A stretch of DNA of 64,000 nt, from the NCBI RefSeq assembly GCF_031348265.1, contig NZ_CP133771.1, positions 7,812,001-7,876,000 of the forward strand. The letters are read 5' to 3'. Both the position numbers and the translations under genes were made by a program. Source of the DNA: Streptomyces collinus. Lineage in GTDB: Bacteria; Actinomycetota; Actinomycetes; Streptomycetales; Streptomycetaceae. The notes under the pieces were generated by a model, which did not search any database, was not told the origin of the DNA, and was given only the letters and a program-made list of their open reading frames with translations. Below, piece after piece: positions 18,862-27,419 of this stretch; the first letter of the stretch is position 1; each line of letters starts with the position of its first letter.

Positions 18862-18898
18862 TCAGGCGGCTTCTGTCGCCTGCTTCGGCAGGAGGCGG
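18862..18898 (+). terminator. Hairpin with UUCG loop after the 195-aa gene
   Basis: CCTGC-TTCG-GCAGG at 18879-18892 is extended by flanking CGC/GCG pairing with one bulged base, and an outer GGCGGC/GCCTG region lies around it. It begins about 30 bp after the upstream stop codon. A UUCG tetraloop hairpin of this sort is a plausible terminator. Confidence 0.5.
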
Positions 18899-18904
18899 CA
18901 CGAG

Positions 18905-18928
18905 CATCCAGCCCACGTGGGCTGGATG
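18905..18928. promoter_or_regulatory. 24-bp perfect palindrome upstream of pglW, candidate operator
   Basis: CATCCAGCCCAC is followed directly by its exact reverse complement, centred on CACGTG. It lies about 107 bp before the pglW start and some 50 bp before a possible -10 hexamer TAGGAT (18978-18983); no good -35 was found. A gapless palindrome of this length resembles a dimeric repressor site more than a terminator. It could control the pglW-pglX transcript. Confidence 0.5.
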
Positions 18929-19034
18929 TCCTGTAGTCCTGTCCTTCACGGACTCTTCCCATGTACCAGGCAACCACTAGGATCTGCGACAGGCTCGACC
19001 TCGGGGAACGGCGGGCCTGAGAGGAACGGCACGA

Positions 19035-22000
19035 GTGGGGTTAGGCATGCGGCAAGGCCGGTGGGTCACGGTCACCGAGTCCGAGTTCGATCACGAACAC
19101 CGCGGCCTGGAGGCGATCCGGGAGAAGCTACCGGACTCCGATCCCTGGCGGGCCTGGTCGAACTTCACGTTCACCGCGAACACCGGACACGTCCGCGAGG
19201 TCGACCTGCTGGTCGTCGCGCCCGGCGGAATGTACATGGTCGAACTGAAGGACTGGCACGGCTCAGTCACGTCCGAGAACGGCACCTGGGTGCAGACCAC
19301 CCCCGGCGGCCGTCGGCGCACGCACGGTAACCCCCTGCACCTGGTCAACAAGAAGGCCAAGGAGCTGGCGAGCCTGCTCGGCCAGGGCCACGGCGCCCGC
19401 CGGGTGTGGGTCGGAGAAGCCGTCTGCTTCACGGACGACGCCCTGCGCGTACGCCTGCCCGCCCACGATCAGAACGGCGTATACACGGTCGCCGAGCTGG
19501 TCGACATGCTCAAGCAGCCCCCGCGTGACGAGCGGCGCCGCATCACCGCGATCGACTCCCGCGAGATCAAGACCGCGCTGGACCGCATCGGTATCCGCCG
19601 CAGCGAGGCCCAGTACAAGGTCGGCCCCTACGAGCTGGAGCGCACCCCCTTCGACTCCGGCCAGACCTGGGCCGACTACAAGGCGGCCCACACCGAGCTG
19701 CCCGAGCGCGCCCGCGTCCGCGTCTACCTCAGTGAGCGCGGCTCGGACGCCTCCCTGCGCCAGTCCGTGGAGAACGCCGCCCGCCGCGAGGCGGCCGTCC
19801 TGCAGCGCTTCCGGCACCCCGGCGTCGTCTCCTACCGGCAGTACTTCCCGACCGGCCACCCCTCCGGCCCCGCCCTCGTCTTCGACTACGACGACCGCAC
19901 CATGAAGCTGGACGAGTACCTGGTCCAGTACGGCGAGAAGCTCGACATCCTCGGACGGATGGTGCTGGTCCGCCAGCTCGCCGAGACCATGCGCTCCGCG
20001 CACGCCCGCCGCATCCACCACCGTGCCCTGGCCGCCCGCTCCATCCACGTCTTGCCCCGCCCCGACGGCGGCCCCGGAAAGGCCGTCGGCGAGGAGGCCG
20101 CCTGGCTCAGCCCTCGGCTGAAGATCTCCGACTGGCAGATCGCCACCCAGCGCACCGGGGACTCCTCCCAGGGACAGGGCGCGACACGCCTCGCGCCGAC
20201 CGCGCTGTCCGCGATGCACCTCGCCGACGACGAGGACCCCTACCTCGCCCCCGAGCTGACCGCCCTGCGCCCCGACCCCGTCTCCCTCGACGTTTACGGC
20301 CTCGGCGTCCTCACCTACCTGCTGGCCACCGGCAAGGCCCCGGCCGCCAGCCAGGCCGAACTGCGCGCCCGCCTGGAGGCGGGCGAGGGCCTGCGTCCCA
20401 GCTCGCTGGTGGACGGCCTGTCCGAGGACATCGACGAGCTGGTGCAGGCGGCCACCGCCTACAACCCGGACCAGCGCCTGCACAGCGTCGACGACTTCCT
20501 GGAGATGCTGGAGGTCGTCGAGGACTCCCTCACCGCCCCGGCCGCCGAGACCGCCGCCGAGGCGGTCGACGCACCGGAGAAGGACCCGCTGGACGCCGTC
20601 CCCGGCGACGTGCTCGCCGGCCGCTGGGAAGTCCGCCGCCGCCTCGGCACCGGCTCCACCAGCCGCGCCTTCCTCGTCCGCGACCTGGAGGCGGAGGCAC
20701 GCAGGACGCGCCCGCTGGCCGTGCTGAAGGTCGCCCTGTCCGACAACCGGGGCGACATCCTCATCCGCGAGGCCGACGTGATGGGCCGCCTGCGCCCCCA
20801 CTCGGGCATCATCCGCCTCGTCGAACCGGAACCGCTGAGCATCGCGGGCCGTACCGTCCTCGCGCTGGAGTACGTCGGCGACGAACGCGACGACAGCGTG
20901 GACGCGGTGGGCGAGCGGAAGGCCCCGCGTCGCCGCGAGGAGACCGTCGCCCGTCAGCTCCGCGACGACGGCCGGCTCCCGGTCGACCAGCTGGAGGCGT
21001 ACGGCGACTACCTCTTCGGCGCCGTTGACTTCTTGGAGGGCGAGGGCGTCTGGCACCGCGACATCAAGCCGGACAATATCGCCATCCGCATCCGCCCCAA
21101 CCGCACCCGCGAACTGGTCCTGATCGACTTCTCGCTCGCCGGCTACCCCGCCAAGAGCACCGACGCGGGCACGGAGGGCTACCTCGACCCGTTCGTCGAC
21201 GTCATCACCCGCGGCTCCTACGACTCCCACGCCGAGCGGTACGCCGTAGCCGTCACCCTGCACCAGATGGCCAGCCGCGAGCTGCCCAAGTGGGGCGACG
21301 GCAGCGTGCTGCCCCGGATGACTGACGCGAAGGAGTGGCCGTACCCGACGATCGCCGCCGAGGCGTTCGACCCAGCCGTACGGGACGGGCTCGTCGCCTT
21401 CTTCCGGAAGGCACTGCACCGCGACGCGAGCAAGCGGTTCCCTGAGCTGAAGCCCATGCGGGACGCCTGGCGCAAGATCTTCCTCGACGCCTCGCAGACC
21501 GTCCCCTCCAGCCACCGCACGCGCCACACGGCGACGTCCTCCGAGGCGGGGGCCGACGGCGGAGCCGTGCAGCGCGGCGTCATCGCGGACGCCGAGCCGG
21601 AGACCGCCGAGCAGCAGCGCGACCGCCTGGCCGCCGAGGTCGCCCTCGACACCCCGCTGAGCGTCTCCGGCCTCACGGGCGCCGCCCAGTCCTTCCTCTA
21701 CGGCCTCGGCATCACCACGGTCGGCGGGCTCCTGGACTACAGCCGCCGCAAGCTCGTCAACGCCCCCGGCCTGGGCGCCAAGACTCGCAACGAGGTGCAG
21801 AAGCGCCAGCGGGAGTGGGGCGAGAAGCTGCGCGAGACGCCCGTCTCGCCGCTCACACCCGAAGGCCGGGCGGAGGCCAAGGAGGAGCTGGACCAGCTCA
21901 CCGCAGCCGAGTCCGCCCTCGCGGATACCCTGGCGACGAGCGATGCGGCCGGCGGCCTGTCGGCGCGCGCCCTGCGCTCCATCAGCCTCGACGCACTCGC

Positions 22001-23708
22001 CACGATCTTCGTGCCGGTCGTCAACAACAACGGCTCCAACCGCAACAAGGCCGAGATGGTCCGGCTGCTGCTGCGCCTGCCCGACGAGCACGGCCTGCTG
22101 CCGGAAATCGGCGTCTGGCCCAAGCAGAAGGACGTCGCCGCGGCGCTGAACCTGAGCGCGGGCCGCATTCCGCAGATGCTCAAGGAGGAGCGCAAGCGCT
22201 GGAAGAGCGACCGGGCGGTCCAAGCCCTGCGCTCCGAGATCCTCGAGCTGCTCGCGGGCATGGGCCGGGTCGCGTCGGCGGTGGAGATCGCGGACGCCCT
22301 CGCCGTCCGGCGAGGCAGCCAGCTCGCCGGGCGTGAGCAGCGCCGGGCGCTGGCGCTGGCGGCGGTACGGGCCGTCGTCGAGGTCGAGCAACTCGTCCCG
22401 GACGAGGCGGAGTTCCAGCATCAGCCCAACCGCAAGGCGACGGAGGAGTCGCTGGGCGCCGGCCTGCTGGCCCTGGACGTCCGCGAGGACGACGCCCCGG
22501 ACACCCCGACCGCGCCGGGCCTCTTGGACTACGCGAGCCGTCTCGGCCGTACGGCGGACCGGCTGGCCCGGCTGGACACCCTGCCGACGGCTGCCACCGT
22601 ACTGGCGGAGCTGGGCGCGCTGGAGATGCCGCCCGGCACCGTCGACTGGGACGAGCGCCGCATGGTCGAACTGGCCGCCGCAGCCTCCGTGAACGCGGCG
22701 GCGACCCCGCGCCTGGAGATCTACCCGCGCGACCTGTCGCTGGTACGGGCGCTGCGGCTCACGCAGGCCGGTCTGGTGCGCTGGATCCCGGGCAAGCCGG
22801 AGGCGACGCAGCCGGGCCTGACCGGCGAGGAGATCCACGAGCGGCTGCGGGCCCGCTTCCCCGAGCTGACGGTGCCCGACGGTCGCGGCGGGCTCACCCA
22901 CGACCTGCCCACCGCTGGCCCGCTGACCAAGGCCCTGCGCGAGGCCGGCTTCGAGCTGTCGCTCGGCACGCGGGAGGACACGAAGACCCTGCGCTACCTG
23001 CCGACGCGGGTGGACGACGCGTCCAGCTACCTCACGACGGGTGCCTGGCGGCAGTCCACGCGTACGGGCGCGGTGACGCGGTACGCCGATGACCCGCTGC
23101 TCGCGAGCGCGGTGCGCGCGGAGGAACGGCTGGTCGCCTCCGCGCGGCGGGACGGCTACCGGGTGCTGACCGTGAGCCAGCGGCTCGTACGGGACGCCAT
23201 ACGAGAACTGGGTGCCGAACGGCTGGGCGCCGAGGCCGTCTCGGTGACCGAGCTGTTCATCGAGGCCCTGCACGCCCAGGTCACCCCGGGCACCAAACCG
23301 ACGTGGGAGACCCTGCTCAAGGCGGACGTCGCCAAGCCGGGCTCGACGGGCGCGCTGCGGTTCGCCGACTACGCGCAGACGGCGTGGGGTGCGGTCGCGC
23401 CGCGCATCGAGGAACGGCTCGGCGCCGGGAGCGGACCGGTGCTGCTGACGGAGGCCGGGGTGTTCGCCCGGTACGACGCGATGGGCGTCCTGCATCGGCT
23501 CGCTTCGGTGGCCCGGCGGGGCGGCCGTGGACTGTGGTTGCTCGTTCCCCAGAGCGACCCGGCGCGCGAGCCCCGGCTCGGGCAGGTGGCTGTGCCTTAT
23601 CAGGCCGGCCTGGGGGAGTGGATTCAGCTTCCGGACACGTGGGTGGACAACGTCCATCGCGGGTCCGGCAAGGTAGTGGTGCGTAGTGTCGAGGGAGACG
23701 CGAAGTGA
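19035..23708 (+). CDS. pglW: BREX-2 / Pgl kinase PglW with NERD domain
   Basis: 1557-residue protein of the type 2 BREX (phage growth limitation) system. A NERD nuclease-related domain (~15-120) carries EVDLLVVAPGGMYMVELKDW. A first kinase-like region (~195-485) has HHRALAARSIH where HRDxKxxN is expected, so it looks catalytically dead. The second kinase domain (~525-820) has HRDIKPDN (D~676) but DFS in place of DFG (~698). The last ~700 residues include a helix-hairpin-helix-like stretch (LSVSGLTGAAQSFLYGLGI) and regions of unknown fold. In S. coelicolor PglW is an active Ser/Thr kinase needed for phage resistance. The start is the GTG at 19035 or the ATG at 19047. The stop overlaps the pglX start (GTGA), so the two are coupled. 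Confidence 0.93.
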   Translation: MGLGMRQGRWVTVTESEFDHEHRGLEAIREKLPDSDPWRAWSNFTFTANTGHVREVDLLVVAPGGMYMVELKDWHGSVTSENGTWVQTTPGGRRRTHGNPLHLVNKKAKELASLLGQGHGARRVWVGEAVCFTDDALRVRLPAHDQNGVYTVAELVDMLKQPPRDERRRITAIDSREIKTALDRIGIRRSEAQYKVGPYELERTPFDSGQTWADYKAAHTELPERARVRVYLSERGSDASLRQSVENAARREAAVLQRFRHPGVVSYRQYFPTGHPSGPALVFDYDDRTMKLDEYLVQYGEKLDILGRMVLVRQLAETMRSAHARRIHHRALAARSIHVLPRPDGGPGKAVGEEAAWLSPRLKISDWQIATQRTGDSSQGQGATRLAPTALSAMHLADDEDPYLAPELTALRPDPVSLDVYGLGVLTYLLATGKAPAASQAELRARLEAGEGLRPSSLVDGLSEDIDELVQAATAYNPDQRLHSVDDFLEMLEVVEDSLTAPAAETAAEAVDAPEKDPLDAVPGDVLAGRWEVRRRLGTGSTSRAFLVRDLEAEARRTRPLAVLKVALSDNRGDILIREADVMGRLRPHSGIIRLVEPEPLSIAGRTVLALEYVGDERDDSVDAVGERKAPRRREETVARQLRDDGRLPVDQLEAYGDYLFGAVDFLEGEGVWHRDIKPDNIAIRIRPNRTRELVLIDFSLAGYPAKSTDAGTEGYLDPFVDVITRGSYDSHAERYAVAVTLHQMASRELPKWGDGSVLPRMTDAKEWPYPTIAAEAFDPAVRDGLVAFFRKALHRDASKRFPELKPMRDAWRKIFLDASQTVPSSHRTRHTATSSEAGADGGAVQRGVIADAEPETAEQQRDRLAAEVALDTPLSVSGLTGAAQSFLYGLGITTVGGLLDYSRRKLVNAPGLGAKTRNEVQKRQREWGEKLRETPVSPLTPEGRAEAKEELDQLTAAESALADTLATSDAAGGLSARALRSISLDALATIFVPVVNNNGSNRNKAEMVRLLLRLPDEHGLLPEIGVWPKQKDVAAALNLSAGRIPQMLKEERKRWKSDRAVQALRSEILELLAGMGRVASAVEIADALAVRRGSQLAGREQRRALALAAVRAVVEVEQLVPDEAEFQHQPNRKATEESLGAGLLALDVREDDAPDTPTAPGLLDYASRLGRTADRLARLDTLPTAATVLAELGALEMPPGTVDWDERRMVELAAAASVNAAATPRLEIYPRDLSLVRALRLTQAGLVRWIPGKPEATQPGLTGEEIHERLRARFPELTVPDGRGGLTHDLPTAGPLTKALREAGFELSLGTREDTKTLRYLPTRVDDASSYLTTGAWRQSTRTGAVTRYADDPLLASAVRAEERLVASARRDGYRVLTVSQRLVRDAIRELGAERLGAEAVSVTELFIEALHAQVTPGTKPTWETLLKADVAKPGSTGALRFADYAQTAWGAVAPRIEERLGAGSGPVLLTEAGVFARYDAMGVLHRLASVARRGGRGLWLLVPQSDPAREPRLGQVAVPYQAGLGEWIQLPDTWVDNVHRGSGKVVVRSVEGDAK

Positions 23709-26700
23709 TCGACCGCAAGGCTCTGTTGAACGACCTGAAGCAGCAGGTCAAGGCGGTCGAGACCGACCTCGGCAAGCAGGTGAAGGCGCTGGGGGACGTC
23801 GGGGCGCGGCTGCGCGCCGAGTACGACCAGGCGCGCAAGCTGGGGCGCACGGCGGCGACGTGGACCTCGTGGCTCGACGAGCGGGTCACGCAGGTCGCTG
23901 TGGCGTGGGTGCTGGGCACGGTGTTCGTCCGCTTCTGCGAGGACAACCGGCTGATCCCGGAGCCGTATCTGACGGGTGCGGATGGTGACCGGCGGGAACT
24001 GGCGGAGGCGCGGTACGACGCGTACGTGGAGATGGAGGAGGACCCGACCTACCGCGGCTGGTTGGAGAAGGCCTTCGAGGAACTGGGGGCGGGCCAGGCG
24101 GGCCGGCTGTTGTTCGACAAGCGGCATAATCCGCTGTACCAGATTCCGCTGTCGCATGATGGTGCGCGGGAGTTGGTGGAGTTCTGGCGGCAGCGCGACG
24201 ACGCGGGTGTCCTCATTCACGACTTTACGGACCCACTGAACGAGGACGGTACGGAAGGGTGGGACACGCGATTCTTGGGCGATCTGTACCAGTGGTTGAG
24301 TGAGGCCGCACGGAAGACGTACGCACTTCTTCAGACACCAGAGTTTGTGGAGGAGTTCATCCTCGACCGAACGATGACCCCGGCGGTGCGGGAGTTCGGC
24401 TATGAAGAACTGAAGGTAATCGACCCTACGTGTGGGTCGGGACACTTTGTGCTGGGAGCGTTCCGGCGGCTGGTCCGACTGTGGGCCGAGGGCCAGCCGG
24501 GGCGTGACCTGTACGAGCGGGTGCGGGGTGCGCTGGAATCGGTACACGGTGTGGACGTCAACCCGTTTGCTGTGGCTATTGCCCGGTTCCGGCTACTCGT
24601 TGCCGCATTGGCAGCAGGTGGTGTGCGGACACTAGGGGATGCGGCGAAATACGAGTGGCCGCTCCACTTGGCTGTTGGAGATTCACTCATCAAGTCTCGG
24701 CAGCTGGGGCTGTTTGACGGTGTAGAAGGTCAGGACGGCCTGGCCACCTTCGCCTATGCCACGGAAGACCTGCACGATGAGCATCCTGGAATTTTGCAAC
24801 AGGGTCGCTACCACGTGGTGGTCGGCAACCCGCCATACATCACGGTTAAAGATAAAAATCTGAATGCAGTGTACCGGGAACTCTATCCCGACGTGTGTGC
24901 AGGCAAATATGCACTGTCGGTGCCGTTTGCGCAGAGATTCTTCGAGCTGGCTAAACGTGGCGATGCTGATGGGCGCGGTTATGGCATGGTCGGCCAGCTC
25001 ACTGCTAATTCTTTCATGAAACGGGAATTCGGCACCAAGCTAATCGAGGGCTTCTTCGGGCATGCGGTGGAGTTGACTGAGGTCATCGACACCTCGGGCG
25101 CCTACATTCCCGGGCACGGAACACCGACGGTCATCCTTGTGGGCATGCGGCGTAGTGGCATTCAGCGTTTGAACACTATTCGCACCGTGCGAAGTGTCCG
25201 AGGTGAGCCGGCAGCCCCGAAAAGGGCGGATGATGGTCTAGTTTGGCGAGCAATTGTCGAGCAAATCGATAAGCCGGGGTCGGTGAGTCAGTGGGTGTCG
25301 GTGGATGACCTGGAGCGGAAGCGGTACTTCAGTAAGCAGCCATGGATTTTGGGCGACGGCGGACTGGAGATGGTTGAGCAGCTACGGGAAAGTTCTGTGG
25401 GGCGACTGTCCGGTATGGTCGAATCGATCGGGTTCGCTGCTATCACGGGGGATGATGATTTCTTCGTATTGCCGTATCCGTTGGCTTCTTGGATCCGTCA
25501 CCGTGATGCGCCTTGCCGCTCTTTTGTTACCGGTGATCAGGTGCGTGATTGGGGCTGCCTCCATGCTGCCGATGTCATCTTTCCTTCGGCGGCTAGTCAG
25601 AATGAGCGGGCCAACTTGGAGGAGTACACACTATGGAAAGGTCGGCATGTGCTGCGCAATGGGCTCATGTTCTCCACCACTAAAGAGCAGAGAAGCCTAC
25701 CGTGGTCCAACTATGCATTCCATCATGAGGCTCGTCTAAATGCTAAATTCCTGATCGCATTCCCGTTCGTGGCCACGCATAATCATTTCTCGCTTGGTCG
25801 CGGAGATCGGGTGTTTAATCGCCATGCGCCAGTGATTAAGCTGCAAGAAAGTATGGGCGAGGAGGACTACCTTCGGTTGCTTGGGTTGCTAAACAGCTCC
25901 ACGGCTGGGTTCTGGCTTAAGCAGGTGAGTCATAATAAGGGCAGTACAGTGGATTCCAAGGGCGCCCGGCAGTCAACGATCCCCTTTGAGGATTTCTATG
26001 AGTTCACCGGAACCAAGCTGCAAGATTTCCCGCTGCCCGCCGAGTATCCCACCGCCCTTGCTGCTATCATCGACACTTTGGGACAGCAGCTTGCTGCCGC
26101 CAGCCCCGTCGCTGTAATCGCTGAAATCACCCCTACGGCTAGCAACCTCCGTGAGACCAAGGTCCGCTGGGAGTCCACCCGTGCCCGCATGATTGCTCTT
26201 CAGGAGGAGTTGGACTGGCAGGTCTACTCTCTTTATAACCTTCACTCCAAAGACCTTCGCGTCTCCGAGGACCCCGACGAACCCAACATTCCCGCCCTCG
26301 CCCTCGGTGAGCGTGCCTTCGAGATCGTCCTCGCGCGCCGCGTAGCCGCAGGCGAGGCCAGTGACGAGTGGTTCAAGCGGCACAACTCCAAGCCCATCAC
26401 GGAGATCCCCGCTCACTGGCCTGCGCCCTACCGCGAGATCGTCCAGAAACGCATCGACGCCATCGAGTCGAACCGTGCTATCGGCATGGTCGAGCGACCC
26501 GAGTACAAGCGCCGCTGGGCCACCGAAGGCTGGGACGCACTCCAGGAGAAGGCCCTCCGCTCCTGGCTGCTCGACCGTATGGAGAACCGCGACCACTGGT
26601 TCGACGAGAACGGTCAGCCGACCATCCTCACCCTCTCCCGCCTCACCGACGCTCTCTCGCGCGACGAGGGCTTCGTCTCCGTGGCCAAGCTGTATGCGCC

Positions 26701-27313
26701 CCGCAAGGATCTCCCCAAGGTCGTCGCGGAGTTGATCACCGACGAGCACGTGCCGTTCCTCTCCGCGCTGCGCTACAAGCCCGCCGGGCTGAAGAAGCGC
26801 GCCGACTGGGAGGCAGTTTGGGACCTCCAGCGCAAGGAGGACGCCGCGCCCGACGAGCCGGCCAAGCGGAAGATCCGGGACTCCATCCCCGTTCCGCCGA
26901 AGTACACCTCGGCCGACTTCCTGCGCGCCTCCTACTGGAAGGCGCGCGGCAAGCTGGACGTGCCCAAGGAGCGGTTCATCTCCTACGGGCAGACCAACGC
27001 CGCCACCCCCGAGCTGTACGGCTGGGCCGGCTGGGACCACCGCGAGCAGGCGCAGGCCCTGGCGACGTACTTCACCAACACCGCGCTGACCTCCGAAGAG
27101 ATCACGCCGTTCCTCGCCGGCCTGCTGGAACTGCAGCCGTGGCTGTACCAGTGGCACAACGAGTTCGACCTGCTCTACAGCGGTTCCCCGGCGGACTTCT
27201 TCGCCGGTTACCGCCAGCAGTTGCAGGGCGAGCACGGTCTCACCGACGACGACCTGCGCGCCTGGCGTCCCCCGGCCGCCACCCGAGGTCGCCGCGCCGC
27301 CCCGAAGAAGTAG
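23705..27313 (+). CDS. pglX: BREX-2 adenine-specific DNA methyltransferase PglX
   Basis: 1202-residue N6-adenine methyltransferase; the modification enzyme of BREX-2. The SAM-binding motif DPTCGSGHF is at ~240 and the catalytic NPPY at ~375. The C-terminal half holds target recognition and a helical region. Base use changes inside the gene: from roughly 24.1 to 26.2 kb there are many A/T-ending codons (for example AAA-GAT-AAA-AAT near 24850), while both ends match the high-GC neighbours. This suggests the central recognition part was exchanged by recombination with a lower-GC source. I saw no long G tract like the one behind phase variation of pglX in S. coelicolor. Confidence 0.93.
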   Translation: MIDRKALLNDLKQQVKAVETDLGKQVKALGDVGARLRAEYDQARKLGRTAATWTSWLDERVTQVAVAWVLGTVFVRFCEDNRLIPEPYLTGADGDRRELAEARYDAYVEMEEDPTYRGWLEKAFEELGAGQAGRLLFDKRHNPLYQIPLSHDGARELVEFWRQRDDAGVLIHDFTDPLNEDGTEGWDTRFLGDLYQWLSEAARKTYALLQTPEFVEEFILDRTMTPAVREFGYEELKVIDPTCGSGHFVLGAFRRLVRLWAEGQPGRDLYERVRGALESVHGVDVNPFAVAIARFRLLVAALAAGGVRTLGDAAKYEWPLHLAVGDSLIKSRQLGLFDGVEGQDGLATFAYATEDLHDEHPGILQQGRYHVVVGNPPYITVKDKNLNAVYRELYPDVCAGKYALSVPFAQRFFELAKRGDADGRGYGMVGQLTANSFMKREFGTKLIEGFFGHAVELTEVIDTSGAYIPGHGTPTVILVGMRRSGIQRLNTIRTVRSVRGEPAAPKRADDGLVWRAIVEQIDKPGSVSQWVSVDDLERKRYFSKQPWILGDGGLEMVEQLRESSVGRLSGMVESIGFAAITGDDDFFVLPYPLASWIRHRDAPCRSFVTGDQVRDWGCLHAADVIFPSAASQNERANLEEYTLWKGRHVLRNGLMFSTTKEQRSLPWSNYAFHHEARLNAKFLIAFPFVATHNHFSLGRGDRVFNRHAPVIKLQESMGEEDYLRLLGLLNSSTAGFWLKQVSHNKGSTVDSKGARQSTIPFEDFYEFTGTKLQDFPLPAEYPTALAAIIDTLGQQLAAASPVAVIAEITPTASNLRETKVRWESTRARMIALQEELDWQVYSLYNLHSKDLRVSEDPDEPNIPALALGERAFEIVLARRVAAGEASDEWFKRHNSKPITEIPAHWPAPYREIVQKRIDAIESNRAIGMVERPEYKRRWATEGWDALQEKALRSWLLDRMENRDHWFDENGQPTILTLSRLTDALSRDEGFVSVAKLYAPRKDLPKVVAELITDEHVPFLSALRYKPAGLKKRADWEAVWDLQRKEDAAPDEPAKRKIRDSIPVPPKYTSADFLRASYWKARGKLDVPKERFISYGQTNAATPELYGWAGWDHREQAQALATYFTNTALTSEEITPFLAGLLELQPWLYQWHNEFDLLYSGSPADFFAGYRQQLQGEHGLTDDDLRAWRPPAATRGRRAAPKK

Positions 27314-27419
27314 CCCCGGAGGCGGCGGCCAACCACCCAGCCTCGGCCGCCGTCTCCCACCACCCCGTCCTTCCGCAGCCCCATCCCGTGCCGCACCCGT
27401 AAGGAGAGCGAGACACACC

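Noticed and set aside
19263..23657. A 1464-codon minus-strand open frame opposite pglW
   Set aside because: High-GC antisense shadow: composition is Gly/Val/Arg/Gln biased, it has no domain, and the plus strand clearly encodes PglW.
23705..27313. Phase-variable homopolymer G tract in pglX as in S. coelicolor
   Set aside because: No run longer than about five or six G residues was seen in the gene.
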